A stretch of DNA of 64,000 nt from positions 1,178,001 through 1,242,000 of the forward strand of contig CBDDIB010000002.1 in assembly GCA_965228695.1 (NCBI GenBank), given 5' to 3'. Origin of the DNA: JAJFJD01 sp965228695. Lineage in GTDB: Bacteria > Pseudomonadota > Alphaproteobacteria > UBA8366. The notes beneath the pieces are model-generated. The model was not told the origin of the DNA, did no database searches, and was given only the letters and a program-made list of their open reading frames with translations. Numbering within the stretch: position 1 is the first letter of the stretch; each line of letters starts with the position of its first letter. Shown in pieces: positions 17,852-26,543 of the stretch. A program made the translations under genes and the position numbers.

Positions 17852-17880
17852 TTGGGTGCGGGACGTTCCCGCCATATACT
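17852..17880 (+). promoter_or_regulatory. sigma70-like promoter with an inverted repeat filling its spacer
   Basis: TTGGGT at 17852-17857 and TATACT at 17875-17880 are 17 bases apart, 117 bases upstream of the first acyl-CoA dehydrogenase. The spacer holds a perfect inverted repeat, GCGGGA-CGT-TCCCGC (17858-17872), well placed for a repressor that blocks RNA polymerase. No regulator gene is adjacent. Confidence 0.5.
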
Positions 17881-17996
17881 CGGGCATACGATCTTTACGC
17901 GACGATTGAACGCCGACGGCCCGGTCCGGCACCCGGGCCGGCTACGCTTGCGAGCCCGTCAGGCCGGGGCGCCAATCAGCCAATCAGGGAGCTGGC

Positions 17997-19145
17997 ATGC
18001 AGTTTAGTTTCACCGAAGAGCAGGAAGAATTCCGCGGCATCTTGCGGCGCTTCCTCGAGGACAAATCGCCGTCAACCGAGGTTCGGCGGCTGATGGAAAC
18101 CGACGAAGGGTACGATCCTGATGTTTGGCGGCAGATTTGCCAGGATCTCGGGCTGACCGCCGTTCATATTCCCGAAACCTATGGCGGGCAGGGATTCGGC
18201 TTCGTCGAGCTGGGGATCGTGGTGGAGGAGATGGGCCGCGCCCTGCTCTGCGCCCCGTATTTCGCCTCGACGGTTTTGGCGGCGACGGCGATCCTGAACA
18301 CCGGTACCGAAGAGCAGAAACAGACCCTGCTGCCGGATATCGCGTCGGGCGCCACGATCGCGACCCTGGCCTTCACCGAGGACAACGGCCGCACCGGCGC
18401 GGACGGTGTGGAGCTGGCGGCGACGTCGTCCGGGGACGGTTTCGCGCTCGACGGCCACAAGAGTTTTGTGCTGGACGGACACACCGCCGATTTGATCGTC
18501 GTGTTGGCGCGGAAACCTGGCACCGCCGGCGACGACGGTCTGTCGCTGTTTGCGGTGCAGGGCGACGCGGCGGGACTCGACCGCAAATTGCTGCAAACCC
18601 TCGACCCGACCCGCAAGCAGGCGCGGCTCACGTTCAAGAATGTCGACGCGCAATTGATCGGCGAGGAAGGCGGGGCCGCGGCGCCGATGGCCAAAACACT
18701 GGATCAGGCGACCGCCTGCCTCGCCAACGAAATGGTCGGCGGGGCCGAGCGTCTGCGGGAATCGGCGCTGGAATACTCCCAGCTCCGCGTCCAGTTCGGC
18801 CGCGCCATCGGGTCCTTCCAGGCGCTCAAGCACCGGTCGGCGGACATGCTGTTGGAGGTCGAGATGGCCAAGTCAGCGGCCTATTACGCCACCGCGGCGG
18901 TTGACGACGACGCCGAAAATCTGGCGCCGGCGGTGTCGCTCGCCAAGGCGGCCGCGGCCGATGCCTATATGCAGGCCGCGATCACGACGGTTCAAATGCA
19001 TGGCGGGATCGGCTTTACCTGGGACAACGATACGCATCTCTGGTTCAAGCGGGCCAAGAGTTCCGAGGCCTTCCTCGGCACGGCCAACGAGCACCGGGAC
19101 CGGTTGATCGAGAATTGGGATGCGATGGAAAGGAGTGCCGCCTGA
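17997..19145 (+). CDS. acyl-CoA dehydrogenase family protein (subunit A)
   Basis: A 382-residue acyl-CoA dehydrogenase-fold protein with the N-terminal FTEEQEEFR opening, middle beta-domain segment TLAFTEDNGRTG where the flavin-contacting loop lies, and C-terminal helices ending MHGGIGFTW plus LGTANEHRDRL. Glu is not found at the position of the MCAD-type YEGT base (here FLGT), so either the base lies elsewhere or this is the structural partner in a heteromeric enzyme. It overlaps the next acyl-CoA dehydrogenase gene in ATGA, a common arrangement for two-subunit dehydrogenases acting on bulky CoA esters. Confidence 0.88.
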   Translation: MQFSFTEEQEEFRGILRRFLEDKSPSTEVRRLMETDEGYDPDVWRQICQDLGLTAVHIPETYGGQGFGFVELGIVVEEMGRALLCAPYFASTVLAATAILNTGTEEQKQTLLPDIASGATIATLAFTEDNGRTGADGVELAATSSGDGFALDGHKSFVLDGHTADLIVVLARKPGTAGDDGLSLFAVQGDAAGLDRKLLQTLDPTRKQARLTFKNVDAQLIGEEGGAAAPMAKTLDQATACLANEMVGGAERLRESALEYSQLRVQFGRAIGSFQALKHRSADMLLEVEMAKSAAYYATAAVDDDAENLAPAVSLAKAAAADAYMQAAITTVQMHGGIGFTWDNDTHLWFKRAKSSEAFLGTANEHRDRLIENWDAMERSAA

Positions 19146-20401
19146 TGAGCGAACCGACCGAAGCGAGCGTTCGCGCCGAGGTGCGCGAATGGCTTGAGGC
19201 GAATTTCGATCCAGAACTCGGCCTCGTCGAGTGGCGCAACAAGCTGATCGACGGCGGCTGGGCCGCCCCGACCTGGCCGGTGGAATGGTTCGGCAGGGGC
19301 TATTCCGACCCGTTGGGCCGTGTGGTCGACGAGGAATTCGATCGCATCGGCGCCGTGACGGTGGCCCGCACGGGCATCCGTAACTTGGCCGCCGCGACCC
19401 TGCTGGCGCATGGCACGGATTTGCAGCGCGAGAAATTCCTGCGCCGCATCCTGACCGGCGAGGACACCTGGTGTCAGTTGTTCAGCGAACCGGGCAGCGG
19501 CTCCGACATGGCGGGGGCGACGACCCGGGCCGATCTCAAGGGCAACAAATGGGTGGTCAACGGCCAGAAGGTCTGGACCACCAGCGCCCATCACGCGCAA
19601 TACGGTCTCCTGATCGCGCGAACCGACTGGGACACCGTGAAACACAAGGGGTTGAGTTTCTTCATCCTCGATATCGAACAGCCCGGCGTCGACGTGCAGC
19701 CGCTGCGCCAGATGAACGGGCATGCGTCCTTCAACCAGGTCTTCATGACCGACGCGGAAATTTCGCCGGAATTCATGGTCGGCGAACCGGGCGAAGGCTG
19801 GAAGATCGCGACGACGACATTGATGCATGAACGGCGGGGCGCCGACAGCCTGCGCCGGTATGCCCAGGCCAAGGACCGGCCGGGCCGCATCTACGCCGAA
19901 GAGAAGGCCGAGATCGACACGCAGCTCGAGCCGTATAAATGGTATCCGCAGCGGGGCGGCCGCGCCGATCTGCTGATGGAACGGGCACGCGAGACGGGCA
20001 AGATCGGCGACCCGGCGATCCGCCAGGAAATCGCCAAGGTGCTGACCATGCTGAAGACCGCCGAATGGACGGCCCGCCGGGCGCGGGCCGCGCAGGACCA
20101 AGGCCGCCCGCAAGGACCGGAAGGCTCGCTCGGCAAGCTAGCCGCCAGCAACGTGGCGCGCGCGGCGGCGCGGGTCCATACGGAGATCGCCGGCGCCGAC
20201 GCCATGCTGTCCGGCGAGGACGGTCCGATGGATGGCGTCATTGCGGAAATCCTGATCTCCGTCCCGGCGATTTCGATTGCGGGCGGCACGGACGAAATCC
20301 AGCGCAACATCATTTCCGAACGCGTGCTCAAGATGCCGAAGGAGACGCGCGTCGATACCGACCGGCCGTTCCGCGACGTGCCCCGGAACACCGTTTCCTA
20401 G
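19145..20401 (+). CDS. acyl-CoA dehydrogenase (subunit B)
   Basis: A 418-residue acyl-CoA dehydrogenase. FSEPGSGSDMAG around residues 114-125 and VNGQKVWTTSAH around 139-150 are classic flavin/substrate segments, and GGTDEIQRNII near 380 is the C-terminal FAD-contact signature. It is longer than subunit A because of an Arg/Lys-rich insert around residues 225-270, typical of this FadE subgroup. The start ATG overlaps the stop of subunit A. The product would be a 2-enoyl-CoA from an unidentified acyl-CoA activated by the downstream CoA-transferase. Confidence 0.9.
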   Translation: MSEPTEASVRAEVREWLEANFDPELGLVEWRNKLIDGGWAAPTWPVEWFGRGYSDPLGRVVDEEFDRIGAVTVARTGIRNLAAATLLAHGTDLQREKFLRRILTGEDTWCQLFSEPGSGSDMAGATTRADLKGNKWVVNGQKVWTTSAHHAQYGLLIARTDWDTVKHKGLSFFILDIEQPGVDVQPLRQMNGHASFNQVFMTDAEISPEFMVGEPGEGWKIATTTLMHERRGADSLRRYAQAKDRPGRIYAEEKAEIDTQLEPYKWYPQRGGRADLLMERARETGKIGDPAIRQEIAKVLTMLKTAEWTARRARAAQDQGRPQGPEGSLGKLAASNVARAAARVHTEIAGADAMLSGEDGPMDGVIAEILISVPAISIAGGTDEIQRNIISERVLKMPKETRVDTDRPFRDVPRNTVS

Positions 20402-20448
20402 GCCGCGCCGGGATCGGCAGGGAAGAACAACAATGGGAACGCCGATAC

Positions 20449-21660
20449 GTGACTGACAAACCGCGGGGGCCGCTCGAAGGGGTCCGGGTGATCGACCTGA
20501 CCAGTGTCATGCTCGGACCGTTCGCCACCATGATGCTCGGCGAAATGGGGGCGGAGGTGATCAAGATCGAACCGCCGGGCGGCGACATCGGCCGCTGGAC
20601 CGGCGCGGCCAAGACCCTCGGCATGTCGGCGTCCCACCTGCTGAAGGGCCGCAACAAGCGGAGCGTCGTGCTCGACCTCAAGAACCCGGCGGCCAAGGAC
20701 CCGCTCAAGCGGCTGGTCGAGCGTGCGGATATCTTCGTCCACAACATCCGTCCCAAGGCGGCGGCCCGGCTCGGCATCGACTACGAGACGATATCGTCCT
20801 GGAAGCCGGACATCGTCTACGCCGCCGCGACCGGCTACGGCGAAAGCGGCCCGTGGGTCGACAAGCCCGCCTATGACGATTTGATCCAGGGAGCATCCGG
20901 CATGGCGGCGTTGAACGGCATGGTCACCGGCACGCCGCGCTACGGCCCGTCGGTGCTGGCCGACAAGACCACCGGATTGTTTCTGTCCAACGCGATCATG
21001 ATGGCGTTGTTCCATCGGGAACGGACCGGCGAGGGACAGCGCGTCCATGTGCCGATGTACGAATGCTTCACCGCCTTCCTGATCAACGTGCACATGCAGG
21101 GCCGCGCCTTCGAGCCGCCGGTCGGCGAGGCCGGATACGCGCGGGCGCTGAGCCCGCACCGCCGGCCTTACGCGACGACCGACGGCTATATCGGCGTCAT
21201 GCCCTACAACGACAAGCACTGGAAAACCTTCTTCACGGTCGCGGGCCAGCCCGAACTGGCGGGCGATCCGCGCTTCGCGGACCAGCCGTCGCGGTCCAAG
21301 AATATCGACGCGCTGTACGAATTCGTCTCCGAGGTCATGGCGACCCGCAGCACGGCGGAATGGCTCGAGACGCTGGAGGAAGCGGACATTCCGGTCCTGC
21401 CGATGAATACGCTGGAAGACCTTTACAGCTGCCCGCACCTGACCGCGGTCGGCATGTTCCCGGAAGTCGAGCATCCGACCGAAGGCCGCGTCCGCCACAT
21501 CAAGGTGCCGGTTCATCTGTCGAAGACGCCCGGCGGTTATTACAGTCATGCGGAAAATTTGGGCGAGAGCACCGAAGCGGTGCTGCGCGAAGCCGGCTAT
21601 TCGGACGCGGAGATCGCCGAGTTGCAAGCGGTGGCGGCGGCCGGGAAACGTAAAGACTGA
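20449..21660 (+). CDS. class III CoA-transferase (CaiB/BaiF family)
   Basis: A 403-residue class III CoA-transferase, which moves CoA between carboxylic acids through an aspartyl intermediate. The opening GVRVIDLTSVMLGPFATMML-type segment and ADIFVHNIRP are family hallmarks; the catalytic Asp is Asp143 in PAYDDLIQG. Translation appears to start at the GTG at 20449, since no in-frame ATG lies nearby and the longer open frame is antihomologous upstream sequence within the dehydrogenase gene. Its position after two acyl-CoA dehydrogenases suggests it activates their substrate. Confidence 0.88.
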   Translation: MTDKPRGPLEGVRVIDLTSVMLGPFATMMLGEMGAEVIKIEPPGGDIGRWTGAAKTLGMSASHLLKGRNKRSVVLDLKNPAAKDPLKRLVERADIFVHNIRPKAAARLGIDYETISSWKPDIVYAAATGYGESGPWVDKPAYDDLIQGASGMAALNGMVTGTPRYGPSVLADKTTGLFLSNAIMMALFHRERTGEGQRVHVPMYECFTAFLINVHMQGRAFEPPVGEAGYARALSPHRRPYATTDGYIGVMPYNDKHWKTFFTVAGQPELAGDPRFADQPSRSKNIDALYEFVSEVMATRSTAEWLETLEEADIPVLPMNTLEDLYSCPHLTAVGMFPEVEHPTEGRVRHIKVPVHLSKTPGGYYSHAENLGESTEAVLREAGYSDAEIAELQAVAAAGKRKD

Positions 21661-21706
21661 TATGTCATTGCTTCGCAGAATTCCGACCCGATAGAGGAAA
21701 CCCGCC

Positions 21707-22456
21707 ATGTCCATCTATAAGAACGGCGACGTTGAGATCTACTACGAGGAGGCCGGGTCCGGCTTTCCGCTTTTGGTTATTCCCGGCGGCGGGCTGAATG
21801 CGGCGATCAGCTATCTCTCGGAACGGACCGCGTTCAACCCTATGGAGTCCCTCAGCGACGCGTATCACTGCATCACGTCGGACCTGCGGAACGCCATCGG
21901 CGGCAAATCCTCCGGCCCGGTGGAGGTCGACCGGCCGTGGGACTGCTACATCGACGACCAGCTCAACCTGATGGATCATCTGGGCATCGACACGTTCCTG
22001 GTGATCGGTTTCTGCATTGGCGGCCCCTTCATCTGGAAGATGCTGGAGCGCGCGCCCGACCGTGTCGTCGCCGCCGTGCCGGCGCAGCCCAGCGGATTCC
22101 GCCCGGAAGTGCCGGACAGATTCGTCAAGAGCAACATGGAGTCCTGGGCACCGGCGCTGTGCGCGAAACGGGACGACGTCACGATGGAGATGTGCGAGGC
22201 TTTTCTCAAGAAGATGTATCTCGAGAATAACGACTTCGTCTTCAGCGTGACGCGCGATTTCGTGCGGGGCTGCACGACGCCGGTCCTGGTCATGCCGGAC
22301 GATACCGAACCGCACCCCTACGCGGTGGCCGAGGAATCAGCGATGCTGGCCCCGAACGGCCAGATGACTTTCTTCCCCTGGATGGAAGACCCGGCGCGGG
22401 TCCCCTTGGCCGTGCGTCACCTGCGCAGTTTCCTCAAAGCGAACACGCCGATGTGA
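21707..22456 (+). CDS. alpha/beta hydrolase with Cys in the nucleophile position
   Basis: A 249-residue alpha/beta hydrolase. The nucleophile elbow reads GFCIG (residues 101-105), with Cys103 where Ser is usual; Cys is also used by dienelactone hydrolase. The oxyanion segment VIPGGGL is at 24-30, an acid candidate is Asp198/199, and His203 or His238 could complete the triad. A good agagga site precedes the ATG. It is the last gene of the acyl-CoA dehydrogenase/CoA-transferase run (46-base gap) and could cleave a lactone or ester from that pathway. Confidence 0.83.
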   Translation: MSIYKNGDVEIYYEEAGSGFPLLVIPGGGLNAAISYLSERTAFNPMESLSDAYHCITSDLRNAIGGKSSGPVEVDRPWDCYIDDQLNLMDHLGIDTFLVIGFCIGGPFIWKMLERAPDRVVAAVPAQPSGFRPEVPDRFVKSNMESWAPALCAKRDDVTMEMCEAFLKKMYLENNDFVFSVTRDFVRGCTTPVLVMPDDTEPHPYAVAEESAMLAPNGQMTFFPWMEDPARVPLAVRHLRSFLKANTPM

Positions 22457-22472
22457 GACGGGGTCAGCCTCC

Positions 22473-23750
22473 CTAAAAGAAGACAAAGGACCGGACCACC
22501 ACATTCTTGCGGCAAGGCGCGTCATCCGGCGCGGTGGGATCGATGCAGGCAGAGTGGAACGACCAGCGCGACACCGAGCCGTCTGTTATGGAGTCGTAGC
22601 ACTTCAGCATCGACACTTCGGTGGGCTTCTGGTTCGGGAACCAATACCACTCGTGGTCGGGGCGGTAGGTGAAGCGCGTGGTTTCGCCGACCCGGTCGTC
22701 GTAGATCCGGTAGTTGGTGATATACGGCTGGTCCGCGAAGGACGGCCAGGCGCACAGAACGAAGGGATTCTGGCGGACGGTCTCCATCGGTTTCGCGAGA
22801 TTGATCGACATGAACCGCCGCGCCATCTTCGCGTCGGCTTCCGCCTCGGAATAGTTCTGCTCGCGCCCGAAATTCCGGAGGTTCTGGGTGAGCAACTCGC
22901 GGCAGCGCACGCGGCCGCTGTTGTCGTTCAGATCGTTGTGGACGAGGTTCACGTAATTGGCGTTCACGCCCGGGTTCTTGTTGTCCTGGTCCTCGGTGCG
23001 GTCGCCCGTGTAGTCCTGATCGAACACATCGTGGTTGTACACGAGGGCGTCGGTCGCCCCCGGGAAGAAATCCAGGAGGAGCTTCTCGATTTCCGGGTAG
23101 AACACCCGTTCCACCTCGGCCGAGTCATAGAAGTTCTCGCACTTGGACTCGCAGTGCGCGAGCGACAGGCCGAGCCGGTCCATGCATTCGGGGCTGTTGG
23201 GCGAGAGACCGGGATAGTATTCCTCCAGGCGCCGGGCGTCGCGCAACACCTGCGGAAAATAGAGGCATCGCCGCTTGATGTCCGTCTCCTCCTTGCGCAT
23301 CGCGTCCGCGTCGGCCTGCCGGGCCGGGTCGCGCCACAAAGCGTTGGACGGGACGATGGAGTAGGTCGGCTGCTCGTAGATGGCGTAGCGCAGCGGCAGC
23401 GCGACGCCGCCTTCCGGCGCTTCGATGTTGTTGGCCCGAATGTAATCCAGGCATTCATCGTATTCGCGAAATCCGACGCCCCATTTGGTCTCGATCGGGC
23501 CGGGCGGCGCGGTCTCCAGCATATCGATGATCTTCTGGCCCTCTCCCCCGGCGACTTGTTCGAGGGCGATCTCCGTCGCGGCGGTCGTTCCGCCGTCGCC
23601 GTCCCGGTCGAACGACATGTAGGACAATCCGCCATTCGCCGCGATGGGCGCCGGTTGCCCTGCCGTTAGCTGGAGGGACGGCACGTAGACGGCCGACTCC
23701 GTCGTTGAGTCCGCCGCGCCGTGGGTTTCTGATACGTTGGGCTGGTCCAT
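22473..23750 (-). CDS. CmcJ/NvfI-family oxygenase-like protein with long N-terminal extension
   Basis: A 425-residue protein whose second half matches the CmcJ/NvfI group of 2-oxoglutarate-type oxygenases (cephamycin 7-methoxylation protein CmcJ, fungal NvfI and gibberellin desaturase). Evidence: DAR near residue 171, PGATDALVYNHDVF at 230-243, VHNDLND at 270-276 (His271, Asp273), RRFMSINLAKP at 311-321, LKCYDS at 382-387, and SFHSACIDP at 398-406 (His399) before a final VVVRSFVFF. The first 110 or so residues do not match the family in my reading, and four Cys lie at 162, 189, 200 and 204. No signal peptide. It is divergent from a dicarboxylate symporter. Confidence 0.72.
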   Translation of the reverse strand: MDQPNVSETHGAADSTTESAVYVPSLQLTAGQPAPIAANGGLSYMSFDRDGDGGTTAATEIALEQVAGGEGQKIIDMLETAPPGPIETKWGVGFREYDECLDYIRANNIEAPEGGVALPLRYAIYEQPTYSIVPSNALWRDPARQADADAMRKEETDIKRRCLYFPQVLRDARRLEEYYPGLSPNSPECMDRLGLSLAHCESKCENFYDSAEVERVFYPEIEKLLLDFFPGATDALVYNHDVFDQDYTGDRTEDQDNKNPGVNANYVNLVHNDLNDNSGRVRCRELLTQNLRNFGREQNYSEAEADAKMARRFMSINLAKPMETVRQNPFVLCAWPSFADQPYITNYRIYDDRVGETTRFTYRPDHEWYWFPNQKPTEVSMLKCYDSITDGSVSRWSFHSACIDPTAPDDAPCRKNVVVRSFVFF

Positions 23751-23988
23751 GGCAGGTCCCTTGTCCGGTAATTACACTCTCCGACCATAACCGTAATCGC
23801 CGCTTTGGTGGCTGACAAATTGGCGATGCCGGTTGGTGGCTTCAAATTGCAGCAGACGACCCCGGCGACGCGGCCTAGGGTAGTCGCGTTGCCCTGACCC
23901 AAATCAATGCGCATTTTCGATGGAAGGCGCATTTGCTGGTCATCGGGTGGCCCAAGCCGACCCGTTTTGATCACCGTTCGGGCGCCTA

Positions 23989-25383
23989 ATGACCGTTGAA
24001 CGTTCCCTGATCAACCTGACAGGCAAGCTTCGAGTGCTGGTCTATCAGCGCTTATGGCTGCAGGTCCTGATCGGCATGTTTGCCGGTGTCGGCGTCGGTC
24101 TTTTGATCGGCCCCACTCTGGGCGTGGTGGAATCCCATGCGGCCTTGATCATCGGCAACTGGGCCGCGCTGCCGGGCAAGCTCTTCCTCTTGGCGATTCA
24201 GTTCGTGGTGGTGCCGTTGGTGGTCGCCTCGGTGATCCGGGGTATCGCGGCCAGCGATACGGATATCAGCATTCAGCGGCTCGGCGGCTGGACCATCGGC
24301 TTCTTCCTCATGACCACGTTGATTGCGGTCGCGATCGGCATGGCGGCGGCCGTCATCATCGCGCCCGGCTCCTATATCGAACGGGGCGTCCTGGACGCTG
24401 CACTGGCGACGCAGGAGTCTGCCAAGACCGGCCCTGCCGCGCCGGCGCATTTGCCCAAGGCCGAAGAGATTCCCGAATTTATCACCAGCCTGTTCCCGCG
24501 GGATCCGATGACCACCTTTATCAGCGGCAACATGCTTCAGATCGTGATGACGGCGGCCATCATCGGCGTGGCATTGGTTACGATGCCCATGCATCAGCGG
24601 AAACCGCTGCTCGATCTTTTGTCTTCGATCCAGGGCGCGTGCATGGTCATTGTCGGGTGGGTGCTGCGGTTCGCGCCGCTTGCCGTCTTCGGCTTGCTGG
24701 TCCATCTGACCGCCCGTGTCGGGCTCTCGGCCCTGATCGGGACCGGTGCCTATGTGGTCACTGTCCTGCTTGGGTTGTTGACGTTGTTCCTGGTCTATCT
24801 CGCGATCGCCGGCATCGTCGGTCGCCGCGGTTTTCGAAGTTTCCTGGCCGCGATCCGGGAGGTCGTGCTCCTGGCGTTTTCCACGTCGAGTTCGGCTGCG
24901 GTGATGCCGCTCAGTCTCAGCACGGCCGAGAAGAAGCTCAACGTTCGGCCGTCGGTCGCGCGCTTCGTGGTGCCGCTCGGGACCACGATCAACATGGGCG
25001 GCACGGCGTTGTATCAGGGCGTCGCCGCGCTCTTCCTGGCGCAGGTCTTCGACGTGCAGATCGGATTTCTCGGCATGCTTCTGGTCGTCGTCATGGCGAC
25101 CGGCGCCGCGATCGGCTCGCCCGGAACGCCGGGCGTAGGCATCGTGATTCTGGCCACCATCCTCAACAGTGTCGGCATCCCGCCGGCGGGCATCGCCATC
25201 CTGCTGGGTGTCGATCGAATCCTCGATATGTGCCGCACTTCCGTCAACGTAACCGGCGACTTGGCCGCTTGCGTCACGATCGACCGTTTGTTCGACGGCT
25301 CGGAAGAGTTTGCCGAAGAGGGGTTAGGAAAGGTTCCGACACCGGCAATGGAATCGCCCGACGCGACCGATCACCCCGCTTAG
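23989..25383 (+). CDS. dicarboxylate/amino acid:cation symporter (GltP/DctA family)
   Basis: A 464-residue inner-membrane symporter of the DAACS family with about eight membrane helices and two re-entrant loops. The serine-rich hairpin STSSSAAVMPLS lies near residues 300-311, NMGGT replaces the more usual NMDGT near 335, and DMCRTSVNVTGD near 412-423 has the Arg which in GltPh-type carriers binds the side-chain carboxylate of aspartate. An acidic amino acid or dicarboxylate is therefore the likely cargo. It is divergent from the CmcJ-like gene across 238 bases, which may mean coordinated control. Confidence 0.9.
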   Translation: MTVERSLINLTGKLRVLVYQRLWLQVLIGMFAGVGVGLLIGPTLGVVESHAALIIGNWAALPGKLFLLAIQFVVVPLVVASVIRGIAASDTDISIQRLGGWTIGFFLMTTLIAVAIGMAAAVIIAPGSYIERGVLDAALATQESAKTGPAAPAHLPKAEEIPEFITSLFPRDPMTTFISGNMLQIVMTAAIIGVALVTMPMHQRKPLLDLLSSIQGACMVIVGWVLRFAPLAVFGLLVHLTARVGLSALIGTGAYVVTVLLGLLTLFLVYLAIAGIVGRRGFRSFLAAIREVVLLAFSTSSSAAVMPLSLSTAEKKLNVRPSVARFVVPLGTTINMGGTALYQGVAALFLAQVFDVQIGFLGMLLVVVMATGAAIGSPGTPGVGIVILATILNSVGIPPAGIAILLGVDRILDMCRTSVNVTGDLAACVTIDRLFDGSEEFAEEGLGKVPTPAMESPDATDHPA

Positions 25384-25403
25384 CAGGCCGGCTCAGTCCG
25401 GCG

Positions 25404-26435
25404 TCAGCCGGACGTGCGGATCGTGCCGTCGAGCAGACGGCCCAGAATATCGGCGCCGGCAATAAGCCGCTTCTCGGTGCCCCACAGCAAAATCACGTCG
25501 TCGTCGATCACGTTGTCTCCCGCATGCTCGGTTTGGACCTTCAGTTTCGGAATGACATCGCCGAGCCGTGTGCCGGCATCCCGGACGACGATAGGGCGGT
25601 GGCAACTGGCCCACGGGTGGAACGCACCCGACCCGAAGAGGGCGTCCCGGAGAAAGCGGTCGGCATCGCAGACCAAATGCGGTTCGCCGTCGCCGTCGGT
25701 AAAAACGACCCAGCCTCTGCCGGATTCATTGATTTTTCTCATGAACGGGTCATTGGCCGTTCGCTCGAATTCAGGGAAGGTCGGGAGCGGGCCGTCGAAC
25801 GGCAGCGGCACGACGCTTCGTGGATCGAGCGGATTGCCCTCCTGTCCGATCGGCAGGTCATCCAGAGTCAAAAAATTCAAGGCGCCCACCCCCTCGAGAC
25901 GGTCGATCTCCGCTTCGTCCGAATCGATATGCTTGCGGATGACCTCGCGTAAATCGCGTTCGCGATAAAACTGAATTCCCTCGTCCCCGAGCCACCGGTC
26001 AAGGCCCACGGCGACGGGTTTTGCGATCGGATACAAGATGATTTGGTAGAACCGCAACAGAGGCGACAAGACGGAGGCGATGCGGAGCGCGTTTCGCGAG
26101 AAATAGGCTTGCGGCAAAATCTCGCCGAGCAAGGTGATCAGGATCGTCGAGAACAAAAAGGCGGATACTCCGACCATGACCGAATTGGAGAGCAGGGTCA
26201 GCAGAACGTTGATACCGACATTGCCCCATAAAATGGTCGTCAGCAGAAAGTTGGAGTCGCGCCGCATACTCAATATTCTGGCCGCGCCAGAATTGCCGGA
26301 TGCCGCTGCTACCTCGAGTCGCAGCCGGCTGAGACTGAAAAAAGCAAGGTTCAATCCCGAGAACATCGCCGATTGGCTGAGGCAGAAAACGATGCCAATC
26401 CAAATGAGGGTGTCGCGACCCATGTCGGCAATCAT
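25404..26435 (-). CDS. CNNM/DUF21-domain membrane protein
   Basis: A 343-residue protein with an N-terminal DUF21 (CNNM) membrane domain: about four hydrophobic segments over residues 1-140, including SGLNLAFFSLSRLRL and GEILPQAYFSRNA, the family signatures. The C-terminal half is soluble and occupies the place of the CBS pair found in CorC/CNNM proteins, but the CBS pattern is poorly kept, and a CorC_HlyC tail is not evident. CNNM relatives move magnesium or other divalent cations. It is convergent with the symporter gene (20-base gap). Confidence 0.82.
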   Translation of the reverse strand: MIADMGRDTLIWIGIVFCLSQSAMFSGLNLAFFSLSRLRLEVAAASGNSGAARILSMRRDSNFLLTTILWGNVGINVLLTLLSNSVMVGVSAFLFSTILITLLGEILPQAYFSRNALRIASVLSPLLRFYQIILYPIAKPVAVGLDRWLGDEGIQFYRERDLREVIRKHIDSDEAEIDRLEGVGALNFLTLDDLPIGQEGNPLDPRSVVPLPFDGPLPTFPEFERTANDPFMRKINESGRGWVVFTDGDGEPHLVCDADRFLRDALFGSGAFHPWASCHRPIVVRDAGTRLGDVIPKLKVQTEHAGDNVIDDDVILLWGTEKRLIAGADILGRLLDGTIRTSG

Positions 26436-26543
26436 GTCGTGCGCCTTCCGCGAAAGTTGATGGCAATAAGGGTTGCCGCGGCGAGCCTAGCATGCGCCGG
26501 CGGAAAGGCGCCGCTTGCGGGCCGTCGACGGACGGATTGTGCT

